64,000 nt of DNA from JAPPLB01 sp965206655 (GCA_965206655.1 CBDBKC010000037.1:953862-1017861); one strand, 5' to 3'. Counted from the first letter of the stretch, positions 44,194 to 53,474 are shown. Numbers and translations: made by a program. The notes: generated from the sequence alone by a model not told the origin.

Positions 44194-44931
44194 ATGAAAG
44201 CCGTCGGCATCGTACCTGCCCGCTATGCTTCCAGCCGCTTCGAGGGCAAGATGCTGACGCCATTGGGAGGGCGCCCGCTGGTCCAGCATGTTTATGAGCG
44301 GGCGTCCCAGGCTGAAAGCCTGTCGCTCGTCGCAGTCGCCACGGATGATGAACGCATCGCGGCCGCAGTGAAGCAATTCGGCGGCAAAGTGATCATGACC
44401 TCGCCCCGGCACCCTTCGGGAACCGATCGCGTTGCTGAAGCGGCGCGCGATCTCGAAACGGATGTCGTCGTCAACATCCAGGGGGATGAGCCCTTCGTAT
44501 CGCCGGAGGTCATCGACCAAGTCGTCGCACCGTTCCGGTCGCGGCCGGACCTCGTGATGGCGACGCTGAGTCACCGCATCTCAGACGCGCATTCTCTCCA
44601 TGATCCGAACGTGGTAAAAGTCGTCACTGATCTCAAAGGGTACGCCCTCTATTTTTCCCGGTCATTAATCCCGCATCCGCGGCGAGGTGAGAGTGAGAGA
44701 GCTTGTGCCCACATTGGAATCTACGCATACCGCAAGGATTTTCTGCAGCGTTTCTCTTCGCTACCTCCTGGACACCTTGAGCAGATTGAAGCTCTCGAAC
44801 AACTGAGGGCACTCGAAAACGGAGAACGCATTCTGGTCGTTCCCACGGATGACTACGTCGGCATCGGCGTCGACGTACCTGCCGATCTAGAGCGCGCCGA
44901 GGAGTTTCTGGCGCGGAGGAAGGGTACATAG
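44194..44931 (+). CDS. kdsB: 3-deoxy-manno-octulosonate cytidylyltransferase
   Basis: 245 aa, family length. It activates Kdo with CTP for lipid A-core synthesis, so the organism makes LPS. Motifs: GIVPARYASSRFEGKML (nucleotide binding), HPSGTDRVAEAA, VVNIQGDEPFVSPEVID, YFSRSLIPHPR, CAHIGIYAYRKDFL, LEQIEALEQLRALENG, all standard for KdsB. Divergent from mazG. Confidence 0.95.
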   Translation: MKAVGIVPARYASSRFEGKMLTPLGGRPLVQHVYERASQAESLSLVAVATDDERIAAAVKQFGGKVIMTSPRHPSGTDRVAEAARDLETDVVVNIQGDEPFVSPEVIDQVVAPFRSRPDLVMATLSHRISDAHSLHDPNVVKVVTDLKGYALYFSRSLIPHPRRGESERACAHIGIYAYRKDFLQRFSSLPPGHLEQIEALEQLRALENGERILVVPTDDYVGIGVDVPADLERAEEFLARRKGT

Positions 44932-44972
44932 TGAGCCCGTCATCCGCCGATGGTAGCGTAGGGTACGTCGAG

Positions 44973-44981
44973 TGCTATAAT
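44973..44981 (+). promoter_or_regulatory. extended -10 promoter of the bc-type operon
   Basis: TGCTATAAT, a perfect TATAAT with an extended TG, 155 bases before the Rieske start. The -35 is not convincing, as expected for an extended -10. The 155-base leader holds no terminator. Confidence 0.5.
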
Positions 44982-45135
44982 TTTCGATTGAGCGGAACAA
45001 GCTCCTGCTAAACACCGAACAATTGCTTTCGCTTGGCCCCCACATATCTAACCGGCAGGCGGTGGAGCTGCCTGATGGTTGAGATGCTGCGGGGGCACGG
45101 CACGGATTCTTGTTTTCGGGGGAATAGGGATTTAG

Positions 45136-45741
45136 ATGTCTGAATCGAAGGCGGGCCAAGGTGGAGCGAAGGGAGACGCTCCGGCCGACACGGCTGCGGC
45201 AGCGGAACCCTCATTCATCTCCCGACTGATTCAAGGATTCAAGAAGACGGAAACCGGCAAGGACGCCGTACGGACGCGGCGGCTCTTTGTCGGCTTTGGA
45301 ATCGGCGGATTTCTGACAGCCAACTTCTTGATGTTTTTGCGGTTCTTCTTTCCGCGCACGATCTTCGAGCCGAGTACGGTTTTTCGCATCGGAGCCATGA
45401 CGGATTTCGGGTTCGGCGTCGACACCAAGTTCCAAAAATCGAATCGGATCTGGGTGGTCAAGAATACGGAACGCTTGTTCGTCATCAGTGCCATCTGCAC
45501 GCACTTGGGATGCACGCCGGACTGGAAGCAGTCGGAGCAGAAATTCAAGTGCCCCTGCCACGGCAGCGGCTACGATCCGGAAGGCGTGAACTACGAGGGG
45601 CCGGCGCCCAGGCCGATGGACCGCGCCCGTGTCGAGGTCAACCCGGAGGGGCAGATCGTCGTCGACACAAGCGTCGTTTACAAGGCGGAAAAGGGTAAGC
45701 AAAGCCAGTTTGACGACGATGGCGCGTACATCTCGATCTAG
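45136..45741 (+). CDS. Rieske iron-sulfur protein of a bc-type complex
   Basis: 201 aa. An acidic N-terminal tail, then a membrane anchor (LFVGFGIGGFLTANFLMFL) preceded by RTRR, and a C-terminal Rieske domain with both cluster boxes: CTHLGCTPDW and CPCHGSGYDPEG. It takes electrons from quinol at the Qo site and passes them to cytochrome c. First gene of a run Rieske, cytochrome b N-half, C-half, eight-heme c, cupredoxin, ctaA, ctaB, all on the plus strand. Confidence 0.9.
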   Translation: MSESKAGQGGAKGDAPADTAAAAEPSFISRLIQGFKKTETGKDAVRTRRLFVGFGIGGFLTANFLMFLRFFFPRTIFEPSTVFRIGAMTDFGFGVDTKFQKSNRIWVVKNTERLFVISAICTHLGCTPDWKQSEQKFKCPCHGSGYDPEGVNYEGPAPRPMDRARVEVNPEGQIVVDTSVVYKAEKGKQSQFDDDGAYISI

Positions 45742-45833
45742 GTTCGCCGAGAGTCGTTCCGGGGGCGGGCGATCACTGATTCACGGGGAAGGAACACCGG
45801 TCGCCGTCTAGGGCGTAGGAGGAGTTGAGGAGC

Positions 45834-46751
45834 ATGGCGGAAGAGACGACCAAGAAAACCGAGCAAGAGCCGGGGACCAACGGTACGTCCGGCAACGGCA
45901 GGCGCTTGCTCGGCATCGACCCCGACGCCATCAAGGCGAAAGCGGCGGAAGATCTCGAAGCAATCAGGAAGCCTACGAAGACCGACCTCTACAAGTCGAT
46001 CTTTCGCGTCAAGCACGACGAAACGCCGCGCAGCCGTACCTTGGGCGTACTCAGCAACGTCTTCCTGCACCTCCACCCGGCTAAGATCAACCGCGACGCC
46101 GTAGCGTACAACTATACGTGGGGGATGGGCGGCATCTCGTTCTATCTGTTCTGGGTGCTCACCTGGACAGGCGTCCTGTTGATGTTCTACTACCACCCGA
46201 CGAAGATCCAGGCCTTTCGCGACATTCTCTATCTGGAGCACGACGTGCCGTTTGGCAAGCTCCTGCGCAACATGCATCGCTGGGGCGCGCACGCCATGGT
46301 CCTCACCGTCTGGCTGCACATGTATCGCGTTTTCCTGACGGGCTCCTACAAAAAGCCGCGACAGTTCAACTGGATGGTCGGCGTGATCTTGCTGGTACTG
46401 ACGTTGCTGCTTTCATTCACGGGATATCTGCTGCCTGACGATCAGTTGGGCTTCTGGGCGGTTACGGTCGGAACAAACATGGCACGCGCGACTCCAATGC
46501 TCGGCCACGAAGGTCCGTTCGGCATCCAGATGGGGATGACGGCTTACAACGATGTACGATTTGCCCTGCTTGGCGGGTCGATCGTCGACTCGAACGCCCT
46601 GCTGCGCGCCTACATTTGGCACTGCGTAGCGATCCCCGGATTCGCGGCCACATTCATGATTGTGCATTTCTGGCGCGTCCGGAAAGACGGCGGGATCTCC
46701 GGTCCCGCGCCGATGATGCTTGAGAAGGAAATCAAACCTTTGCGTCGGTAA
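45834..46751 (+). CDS. cytochrome b, N-terminal (b6-like) half
   Basis: 305 aa from the ATG at 45834 with AGGAGTTGAGGAG upstream. The N-terminal ~90 residues are soluble. Four membrane helices follow. Heme ligands: His in NMHRWGAHAM and WLHMYRVF (14 apart), then WHCVAIPG and IVHFWRVRK (15 apart, the cytochrome b6 spacing). Qo/heme loop GYLLPDDQLGFWAV has the conserved G-Y-LP. It holds the two b hemes. The next gene codes for the C-terminal half, so the protein is split as in b6f-type and many menaquinol-oxidising complexes. Confidence 0.9.
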   Translation: MAEETTKKTEQEPGTNGTSGNGRRLLGIDPDAIKAKAAEDLEAIRKPTKTDLYKSIFRVKHDETPRSRTLGVLSNVFLHLHPAKINRDAVAYNYTWGMGGISFYLFWVLTWTGVLLMFYYHPTKIQAFRDILYLEHDVPFGKLLRNMHRWGAHAMVLTVWLHMYRVFLTGSYKKPRQFNWMVGVILLVLTLLLSFTGYLLPDDQLGFWAVTVGTNMARATPMLGHEGPFGIQMGMTAYNDVRFALLGGSIVDSNALLRAYIWHCVAIPGFAATFMIVHFWRVRKDGGISGPAPMMLEKEIKPLRR

Positions 46752-46767
46752 GGTCGGAGAAGGATAT

Positions 46768-47703
46768 ATGGACTGGCATCAACTTTGGACGATCCTCTCA
46801 CTGCCGGATAACGTCCCGATCATCGGACTGATGATTGTGATCCCGTTCTACACCTGGTATGCCTTTCGGCAAGCCTTTGCGAACGACCGCTTGATCGATC
46901 AGCTCGAAGCGGACCCGGAGATGGCGAAGACGCATCACCGCAAGACGCAGTCCTTCAAGAAGGGCTGGGCTCGCGAGGTGCATGTCTGGCCCTATCTGTT
47001 GCGTATCGAGTTCCTGGCGGCGATCATCGTGACCGCCATCCTCATGGTTTGGTCGATTACCCTCGACGCACCACTTGAGGAGCCGGCCAATCCGACTCTT
47101 ACGATGAACCCCTCGAAGGCCCCTTGGTACTTCCTCGGGTTGCAGGAAATGCTGGTCTACTTCGACCCCTGGATCGCCGGTGTCGTCATGCCGACGCTGA
47201 TCATCGTCGGGCTCATCGCTATCCCGTACATCGACACGAACCCGCTTGGGAACGGCTACTACACCTACAAGCAGAGGCGGTTCGCGATCTGGACGTACCT
47301 ATCGGGGTTCGTCATCCTATGGTGCGTCATGGTCGTTATCGGGACCCTGATCCGCGGTCCGGGCTGGATGTGGTTCTGGCCGGGGCAGACGTGGGACCAC
47401 AACAAGCTGGTCTTCGAGGTGAACCGCGATCTGCACGAGATCCTCGGGATTACCGATCCCATGGTGTACGGGGTCTTCGGATTCCTGGTTGTCGCCGGTT
47501 TCTTTGTGGTCACCGGCTTCGCCGTCCACAAACTGCTGACGATGACCGAGTTCAATCGTAAGATTCTCGATCGCATGACGCTGCTTCAGTACTTGACGAT
47601 GCAGCTTCTGCTGATTGTTATGGTCGGCTTGCCCGCCAAGATGGCGGCTCGCCTTCTGTTCCGTATCAAGTACATCTGGGTGACGCCGTGGTTTAACGTT
47701 TGA
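46768..47703 (+). CDS. cytochrome b, C-terminal half (subunit IV-like)
   Basis: 311 aa from ATG 46768 with GGAGAAGGA just upstream. Extra N-terminal helix (IIGLMIVIPFYTWYAF), then the subunit IV-like core with PSKAPWYFLGLQEMLVYFDP, where the PEWY motif of ubiquinol-type enzymes reads APWY, and several further helices. The acidic residue of the motif is absent; a related change is seen in low-potential, menaquinone-type complexes. Longer than plant-type subunit IV by two to three helices at the C-terminus. Coupled to the N-half gene, 16 bases apart. Confidence 0.9.
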   Translation: MDWHQLWTILSLPDNVPIIGLMIVIPFYTWYAFRQAFANDRLIDQLEADPEMAKTHHRKTQSFKKGWAREVHVWPYLLRIEFLAAIIVTAILMVWSITLDAPLEEPANPTLTMNPSKAPWYFLGLQEMLVYFDPWIAGVVMPTLIIVGLIAIPYIDTNPLGNGYYTYKQRRFAIWTYLSGFVILWCVMVVIGTLIRGPGWMWFWPGQTWDHNKLVFEVNRDLHEILGITDPMVYGVFGFLVVAGFFVVTGFAVHKLLTMTEFNRKILDRMTLLQYLTMQLLLIVMVGLPAKMAARLLFRIKYIWVTPWFNV

Positions 47704-47760
47704 CCCACGAAGCACCGGTACGAGCCTAAGCCAGCCATTCAAGAGAAGAACTAAGACGAA

Positions 47761-50700
47761 ATGCCGAAACCCGCCGAGACCGATCCAGATCCCGTCGTAA
47801 CGAAATCGCTCAGCGTCCCGCTACTCGTATCGACGCTCATTTTGACCTTGAGCCTCGTCTGGGCGATTTACGACGAGGTCTACGCTATGAGGCCCTGGAA
47901 GGGCTTTCAGGCCGACTTCATTGAGCTTTACTCTGCCCACCTGACAAAGATCAAGCCCGAACAGGCCGCCGCGGAAAAGGCGGTCAAAGAGACTGCTGAA
48001 TATCAAGATCTCCAACAGCAGATGGAAGCGGCCGAGGCGACGGCGAGCCAGCGCATGCAGGAGATTGACAAGGTCGTCAATCGCGGGGTAACTCCCCGGC
48101 TGTTAGCGGCACGGCAAGCCTTCCAGATCGTCAAGAGTGAAGTGGACGCCCTGACTTATCAAATCGAAGTGGCGAGCAGTGACTCCGCCAAGCAAAGCCT
48201 GCAGGAGGACATTGACGCCATCAAGGATCGGGACATTGAAGTTGAACTCGCCGCCGAAGACGGGTCGGGAGAGGTCGCCGGCGAGCCAATGAAGTTCGCC
48301 AAGCTGCAGAGCGAGTACCTCCGTCTGCAGGACAAGCGCGTGGCGCTTCAGGCCGAACGGGCGAAGTTGTTGGAGCCCGTGGGTGAGATCCGATCTCAAC
48401 GAGATGCACTGCTCGCGGACAGGTTGGCCGGCCTCAGCGAGCAGCAGGTTGACGGTTTGATCGCCAAGATGGACGATTTCGGCGTCGATATCAAGCAGAT
48501 TCATTTGAACGATATCGATTGGGTCGACCGGTGCGAATCCTGTCACGTTGGTATCCGGGAACCTGTCGAGATCAAGGCGGAGGATGTGGGCGGCAGAGCG
48601 GAGTTCATCAGCCACCCCTCGAACGACCTGCTCAAGATCCACAACCCGGACGAGTTCGGGTGCTCGACCTGTCACAACGGCAACGGAAGGGCTACAAGGT
48701 CAGTGGTCAAAGGTCATGGCAGACACAAGTTCTGGCTCTGGCCCATGTGGCAAAAAGAAAACGCGCAAGCGGGTTGCCAGCAGTGCCATGCCCGCGAAGT
48801 GATCACCGAACAGGCGAATGTGCTGAATAAGGGCCGCACGCTGTTCTTGAACAAGGGCTGCTGGGGCTGTCACCGCTTCGAGGGTTTCGACAAGGAATCC
48901 GACGAGTTGTCCGCCGTTCGGCAACAACTGAACATCATCGCGGATCAACGGGCCGCGAATCTTAAAGAACAGCGCGAAAGTATCGCAGCCGGCGATACGG
49001 CGGAAGATGCGGACCAGGCTGACGCTTTTTACAAGAGAGCTGAATTGTTGCTCCTGCGTAGTGCCAAGCTCGACGCTGAATATGATGCCCTCGACCTTGA
49101 AGAGGAATCGCTCATTCAAGAAGCACGCAAGTTCGGCCCAAACCTCAAAGAGATCAAGGTGAAGCTCCGAAAGGAGTGGGTTCCTGTTTGGCTGAAGAAC
49201 CCGCACGAGTTCCGGCCCGGTACGAAGATGCCGGAATTCCGGCTTCTCGACGACGAAATTCAGAAGATCTCGGCGTACCTTTGGCAGAACGCCGTCGACG
49301 GCGAGTTGCAGGCGCATCCGCCCGGAAACGCTGAGAAGGGTGAGGATCTCTTCGGCACCCGCGGATGTCTCGGTTGCCACTCGATGGGTGAGAGCGACGA
49401 TAGGCAGGGTGGCACGTTCTCCGCGAACCTAACGCGAGTCGGCGAGAAGGCGAACTACAACTACCTGGTCCGCTGGATTAACGATCCGAGTGAGATGACT
49501 CCTGATCCCGAAGCGGGCGAGAACGCCCCGCACGGGATTCCGATCATGCCCAGTTTGCGTTTGAGCATGACGGAGGTCCGCGATGTCGCCAGCTATCTGA
49601 TGACGAAGAAAACCGACGCAACCTATGCTTCGGCTGACTTCATGGATGATCCTCAGATGGCTGAGGAGGGCTTGACACTGATCCGCCACTACGGCTGCGC
49701 TGGGTGCCACGAGATTCGTGGCCTCGAGACGGAAGGCCGCATCGGTACGGAGCTCACTCTCGAAGGAAGTAAACCCGTCGAGCGGCTCGATTTCGCGCTC
49801 TTAACCCACCAAGCTGAGGGCGAAGGCTGGTACAACCACAAAGGCTTCTTCGAGCGCAAGCTCAAAGACCCCGCCACCTACGATCAAGGGAAGGTGAGGG
49901 TGCATCTCGAGAAGTTGCGCATGCCGAACTTCCATCTCAGTGACGATGACATCACGGCCTTAACGACGTTCCTGCTTGGTGCCGTCGATACGACCCTGCC
50001 GCCGCATTATCGCTACGAGCCCGAAGACGACCGTCGCTTCGTTCAGGAAGGTTGGTGGATCGTTCGGCGTTATAACTGCGTGGGCTGCCACCAAATCTCA
50101 TTTGGAGGGCGAACCTCTCTGATGGGCGTTCCCCTCTACGAGGATCCCGACTGGCAGGAACAGTTGCCGCCGCAACTCTACACGCAGGGCGCCCGTGTTC
50201 AGCCGGACTGGCTGCTCGGTTTTCTTGACAACCCCGCGCTCAGTGAGACGGACATTCACCGCAATGGCATCCGCACGTACTTGCACGCCCGCATGCCTAC
50301 TTTCCGTTTCTCCGAGCGGCAGGTCGTGAAGTTGTCTCGCTTCTTTATGTCCCGTTCGTCGCAGTCGATGACGTATGTTGCGCCCGACTCGGAACCTCTC
50401 ACGGCGAACGAGGCACAGCTTGCGCGGCGGCTCTTCCAGAGCCGCGCCGCGCCGTGCTTGAAATGCCATATGACCGGCAACCCTACCCGTGACCAGACCG
50501 CCACGGCCCCGAATTTCTTGACGGCAAGCAGCCGCCTGAAGCCCGACTGGACCTATCGCTGGATGCTGGAGCCGGCCAAGATTGCTCCCGGTACCGCCAT
50601 GCCGTCCGAATTATTCCGGAAGGATGGCGACCGATGGGTGTTCTCGGGCCCGCTGCCAGCCGGGTTCGACAGCTACGAGAAGGACCATGCGGAGTTGCTC

Positions 50701-50766
50701 GTTCGCTACATGTTCCAGCTCACGCCCGCCGAATTGAATCGGCTCGTCGCGAGCGGAGTACAATAA
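47761..50766 (+). CDS. membrane-anchored eight-heme cytochrome c with long coiled coil
   Basis: 1001 aa. It has an N-terminal anchor (LLVSTLILTLSLVWAIYDEV) followed by RPWKGFQADF, then about 200 residues of coiled coil (52-245). Eight CxxCH motifs follow at about 259 (CESCH), 301 (CSTCH), 340 (CQQCH), 368 (CWGCH), 536 (CLGCH), 646 (CAGCH), 774 (CVGCH) and 900 (CLKCH). Downstream Met residues in PGTKMPEF, HGIPIMPS, KLRMPNFH, HARMPTFRF and PGTAMPSEL are likely sixth ligands of single-heme domains. Its place after cytochrome b suggests it replaces cytochrome c1 and may reach as an electron wire toward the cupredoxin or oxidase. Spacing to its neighbours is 57 and 72 bases. Confidence 0.85.
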   Translation: MPKPAETDPDPVVTKSLSVPLLVSTLILTLSLVWAIYDEVYAMRPWKGFQADFIELYSAHLTKIKPEQAAAEKAVKETAEYQDLQQQMEAAEATASQRMQEIDKVVNRGVTPRLLAARQAFQIVKSEVDALTYQIEVASSDSAKQSLQEDIDAIKDRDIEVELAAEDGSGEVAGEPMKFAKLQSEYLRLQDKRVALQAERAKLLEPVGEIRSQRDALLADRLAGLSEQQVDGLIAKMDDFGVDIKQIHLNDIDWVDRCESCHVGIREPVEIKAEDVGGRAEFISHPSNDLLKIHNPDEFGCSTCHNGNGRATRSVVKGHGRHKFWLWPMWQKENAQAGCQQCHAREVITEQANVLNKGRTLFLNKGCWGCHRFEGFDKESDELSAVRQQLNIIADQRAANLKEQRESIAAGDTAEDADQADAFYKRAELLLLRSAKLDAEYDALDLEEESLIQEARKFGPNLKEIKVKLRKEWVPVWLKNPHEFRPGTKMPEFRLLDDEIQKISAYLWQNAVDGELQAHPPGNAEKGEDLFGTRGCLGCHSMGESDDRQGGTFSANLTRVGEKANYNYLVRWINDPSEMTPDPEAGENAPHGIPIMPSLRLSMTEVRDVASYLMTKKTDATYASADFMDDPQMAEEGLTLIRHYGCAGCHEIRGLETEGRIGTELTLEGSKPVERLDFALLTHQAEGEGWYNHKGFFERKLKDPATYDQGKVRVHLEKLRMPNFHLSDDDITALTTFLLGAVDTTLPPHYRYEPEDDRRFVQEGWWIVRRYNCVGCHQISFGGRTSLMGVPLYEDPDWQEQLPPQLYTQGARVQPDWLLGFLDNPALSETDIHRNGIRTYLHARMPTFRFSERQVVKLSRFFMSRSSQSMTYVAPDSEPLTANEAQLARRLFQSRAAPCLKCHMTGNPTRDQTATAPNFLTASSRLKPDWTYRWMLEPAKIAPGTAMPSELFRKDGDRWVFSGPLPAGFDSYEKDHAELLVRYMFQLTPAELNRLVASGVQ

Positions 50767-50838
50767 GCGTTCTGAAGTCAGTCTCTGCCCGCGGCTTCAC
50801 AATCGCATTGGTTTGATTGATACAAGGAAGGTATTGAT

Positions 50839-51624
50839 ATGAGATTTTTGAAAACGATTCCGGGTTGGATGATGGTTGGACTCATGGTCTTCGCGCTGGC
50901 TTGTGGCGGCGGAGAGGGTGGTGATACCGCCGAACCCGAGAGCGGCGATACCGGCGGCTCTGCTGACTTCGTCACGGTCGACCCAGCCAAGGCAGCCACG
51001 GTGACCGGCAAAATCAAGCTGGATGGCGATGCTCCCGCGATGCCGGCGATCAATATGAGCGCCGAACCCGATTGCAAAGGCCTGCATCAGAGCGCACCGT
51101 CCGCCGAGGTGGTTGTCGCCAGCGAGGGCATGTTGCAAAACGCGTTTGTGTGGGTAAAGAGCGGCCTCAGCGGTAAGTTCGAGCCCTCGACCACCGCCGT
51201 TCATCTCGACCAGAAAGGCTGCATTTATCATCCGCACGTTCTCGCCTTACAGGTCGGCCAGTCCCTGAATATCACGAACAGCGATCCGACGACTCACAAC
51301 GTCCATCCGCTGCCGAAGACCAATCGCGAGTGGAACAAATCGCAGACGGGTGAAGGAGCGGCGATCGATTACAAGTTTCCGCGTCAAGAGATCATGATCC
51401 CCGTCAAATGCAATATCCATCCTTGGATGCGCTCCTACATCAGCGTCGTGGATCACCCGTTCTTTGGCGTGTCCGGCGCCGACGGCAGCTTTACGATCAA
51501 AGGTCTGCCGGCCGGTACTTACACGATTGAGGCCGTTCACGAGAGATTCGGATCGCAGGAGACCAGTGTCACGGTCGGTGACGCTGAGTCCAAAGACATT
51601 GAACTCACCTTCTCCGCAAGCTGA
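50839..51624 (+). CDS. cupredoxin lipoprotein with C-terminal carboxypeptidase-regulatory-like domain
   Basis: 261 aa. Lipobox VFALACGGG (Cys22) gives a membrane anchor. A type 1 copper site is readable: His153 (TTHNVHPL), Cys191, His194 and Met197 in VKCNIHPWM. After it, VSGADGSFTIKGLPAGTYTI (211-230) is a CarboxypepD-reg-like beta-sandwich. The mid-part (55-130) is another beta domain (VTGKIKLDGDAP; NAFVWVKSG). Its position between the cytochrome complex and heme A/O synthesis genes suggests an electron carrier from the complex to an oxidase. This is inference; redox function is unproven. The ctaA frame begins before its stop. Confidence 0.8.
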   Translation: MRFLKTIPGWMMVGLMVFALACGGGEGGDTAEPESGDTGGSADFVTVDPAKAATVTGKIKLDGDAPAMPAINMSAEPDCKGLHQSAPSAEVVVASEGMLQNAFVWVKSGLSGKFEPSTTAVHLDQKGCIYHPHVLALQVGQSLNITNSDPTTHNVHPLPKTNREWNKSQTGEGAAIDYKFPRQEIMIPVKCNIHPWMRSYISVVDHPFFGVSGADGSFTIKGLPAGTYTIEAVHERFGSQETSVTVGDAESKDIELTFSAS

Positions 51625-52549
51625 CCGGGGGTATCCGGCTTCTTGCGGGCTGCATCGTTTCGCTGTCTTCACAGCGGCTTCGACGTTTTGTTTGATCGTC
51701 GCCGGAGCGCTGGTGACCAGCCGCGACGCGGGTCTGTCCGTGCCTGACTGGCCTTTGTCTAACGGACAGTTGATGCCGGAGATGATCGGTGGCGTCTTCT
51801 ACGAACACGGCCATCGCATGGTCGCCAGTTTCGTCGGCTTTCTGACGATCATTCTGGCTGTGTGGTTGTGGCGCGCCGAGCAGCGGCGATGGGTGCGGAA
51901 TCTGGGCTGGGCGGCTCTGGGAGGGGTCATCGCGCAAGGTGTGCTGGGCGGTATGACTGTTCTCTTTCTGCTGCCGACCGCTGTTTCCGTCGCTCACGCT
52001 TGCCTGGCTCAATTGTTTTTTTCGGCGACGGTGGTCTTGGCGCTGGTGACATCGCGGTCATGGAGAGATCTGGAGGTTCAGCCGCAACTAAGAGAGCGGG
52101 ACACAGGTCGCCTCTCGCTCCCGGCGCTTTGTGTGACGGTCAACTTCGCGGTTTTCGCCCAACTTCTGATGGGCGCCGCTTTTCGGCACAAAGGAATCGG
52201 TATCGTTCCCCATTTGCTCGGCGCGGCGGTAGTGGCCGCGGCCGTATTCTGGCTGCTGGCGCGGGTAGCGCGGCACTACTCCGCCGTCTCTGCGATCTTG
52301 TCTTGGACGATGGCGTTGAACGGAATCGTGATGCTGCAACTGGTGCTCGGTGCGGGCGCTTACTGGATTCGTGAGGTGACTCGCGATGCTGTCCAACCAC
52401 TTTGGTCAATGGTCGGCATCACCGTGGGCCACGTCGCTCTGGGGGCCCTGATCCTCGCCGCCAGCGTTGTGCTAACCTTCCAGGTCCGCCATGTTCTTGG
52501 ACGCCGCCATGAGTCTTTCGAGCCGCAAGGAGTTCCCGTAACGACATGA
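51599..52549 (+). CDS. ctaA: heme A synthase
   Basis: About 316 aa from a TTG at 51599 that overlaps the cupredoxin gene by 26 bases; no start is compelling, and no clear ribosome site is seen. It oxidises heme O to heme A in the membrane. Eight-helix pattern with conserved His pairs: VFYEHGHRMVASFVGF, VSVAHACLAQLF, GIVPHLLGAAVV and ITVGHVALGAL. GALVTSRDAGLSVPDWPLSNG is the family's first loop. It forms a pair with ctaB, so the organism has an aa3- or caa3-type oxidase elsewhere. Confidence 0.85.
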   Translation: MNSPSPQADRGYPASCGLHRFAVFTAASTFCLIVAGALVTSRDAGLSVPDWPLSNGQLMPEMIGGVFYEHGHRMVASFVGFLTIILAVWLWRAEQRRWVRNLGWAALGGVIAQGVLGGMTVLFLLPTAVSVAHACLAQLFFSATVVLALVTSRSWRDLEVQPQLRERDTGRLSLPALCVTVNFAVFAQLLMGAAFRHKGIGIVPHLLGAAVVAAAVFWLLARVARHYSAVSAILSWTMALNGIVMLQLVLGAGAYWIREVTRDAVQPLWSMVGITVGHVALGALILAASVVLTFQVRHVLGRRHESFEPQGVPVTT

Positions 52550-53445
52550 GACCGGACTCCTCCGCTGCCTCGGCTATTCTCACCGAGCCCCAAGGGGCAT
52601 TGCTCGACTATTGGGAACTCACCAAGCCAAGCGTCGTCTGGCTCATCTTGATGTCGACGGCGGTTGGGTCTTACATGGCGAGTTCGGGCTCGCTGCCGCT
52701 GGTCCTTATAGCGCATACCTTGATCGGAACCGCACTGCTGGCCGGCGGTACAGGTGCGCTCAACCAATGGATCGAACGCGACGCGGACGCCAAGATGCGA
52801 CGCACGGAAAACCGGCCCCTTCCCGCGGGACGTCTCCGGTCGAAACCGGCCTTCTTGTTCGGCACGTTTCTCTCGGTGGCGGGAACGATCTACCTGTGGG
52901 CCGCCGTGAACCCGTTGGCCGCTCTTGTCGGCTTCTTGACACTGGCTTCTTATCTAGGCCTCTATACACCGCTCAAGAGCCGTACGCCGATCTCGACCTT
53001 CGTCGGTGCGTTTCCAGGCGCCGCTCCGCCGCTTATCGGTTGGGTGGCGGTACGGGAAGGTATCGGCATCGAAGGCTGGGTGCTCTTCGCGATGCTGTTC
53101 CTTTGGCAGTTCCCCCACTTCTACGCGATCGCGTGGATGTACCGCGAGGACTACCAGCGTGCCGGCATCCGGATGTTGCCGGTCGTTGAGCCGGATGGCA
53201 TCTCGACCGGCCGCCAAGTGATTTGCTATTCGCTTGCCTTGATTCCTGTCAGTCTGGCGCCGGCGTTTCTGGGGATGGCGGGTCCTGTTTATGCAGCGGG
53301 CGCGTTGGTGGCGGGCATCATTTACCTTTACTTCGGGATACTCCTCGCCCGGGCGAAGACGGGTTTCCAAGCCCGCCGTCTGCTTCAGGCGTCCGTGTTC
53401 TATCTACCCCTGGTGTACGTCTTCCTCGTCGTGGACAAGCTGTAG
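52546..53445 (+). CDS. ctaB: protoheme IX farnesyltransferase (heme O synthase)
   Basis: 299 aa. It adds farnesyl to heme B. UbiA-superfamily motifs: NQWIERDADAKMRRTENRPL (N-x3-D-x3-D) and the second aspartate-type loop YTPLKSRTPIST, and HFYAIAWMYREDYQRAGI. Seven to nine helices are visible. The start ATG overlaps the ctaA stop by four bases (ATGA), so the two are coupled. Confidence 0.95.
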   Translation: MRPDSSAASAILTEPQGALLDYWELTKPSVVWLILMSTAVGSYMASSGSLPLVLIAHTLIGTALLAGGTGALNQWIERDADAKMRRTENRPLPAGRLRSKPAFLFGTFLSVAGTIYLWAAVNPLAALVGFLTLASYLGLYTPLKSRTPISTFVGAFPGAAPPLIGWVAVREGIGIEGWVLFAMLFLWQFPHFYAIAWMYREDYQRAGIRMLPVVEPDGISTGRQVICYSLALIPVSLAPAFLGMAGPVYAAGALVAGIIYLYFGILLARAKTGFQARRLLQASVFYLPLVYVFLVVDKL

Positions 53446-53474
53446 CGAGGTGGCGTGGGTTCTTACGAAGAGCA

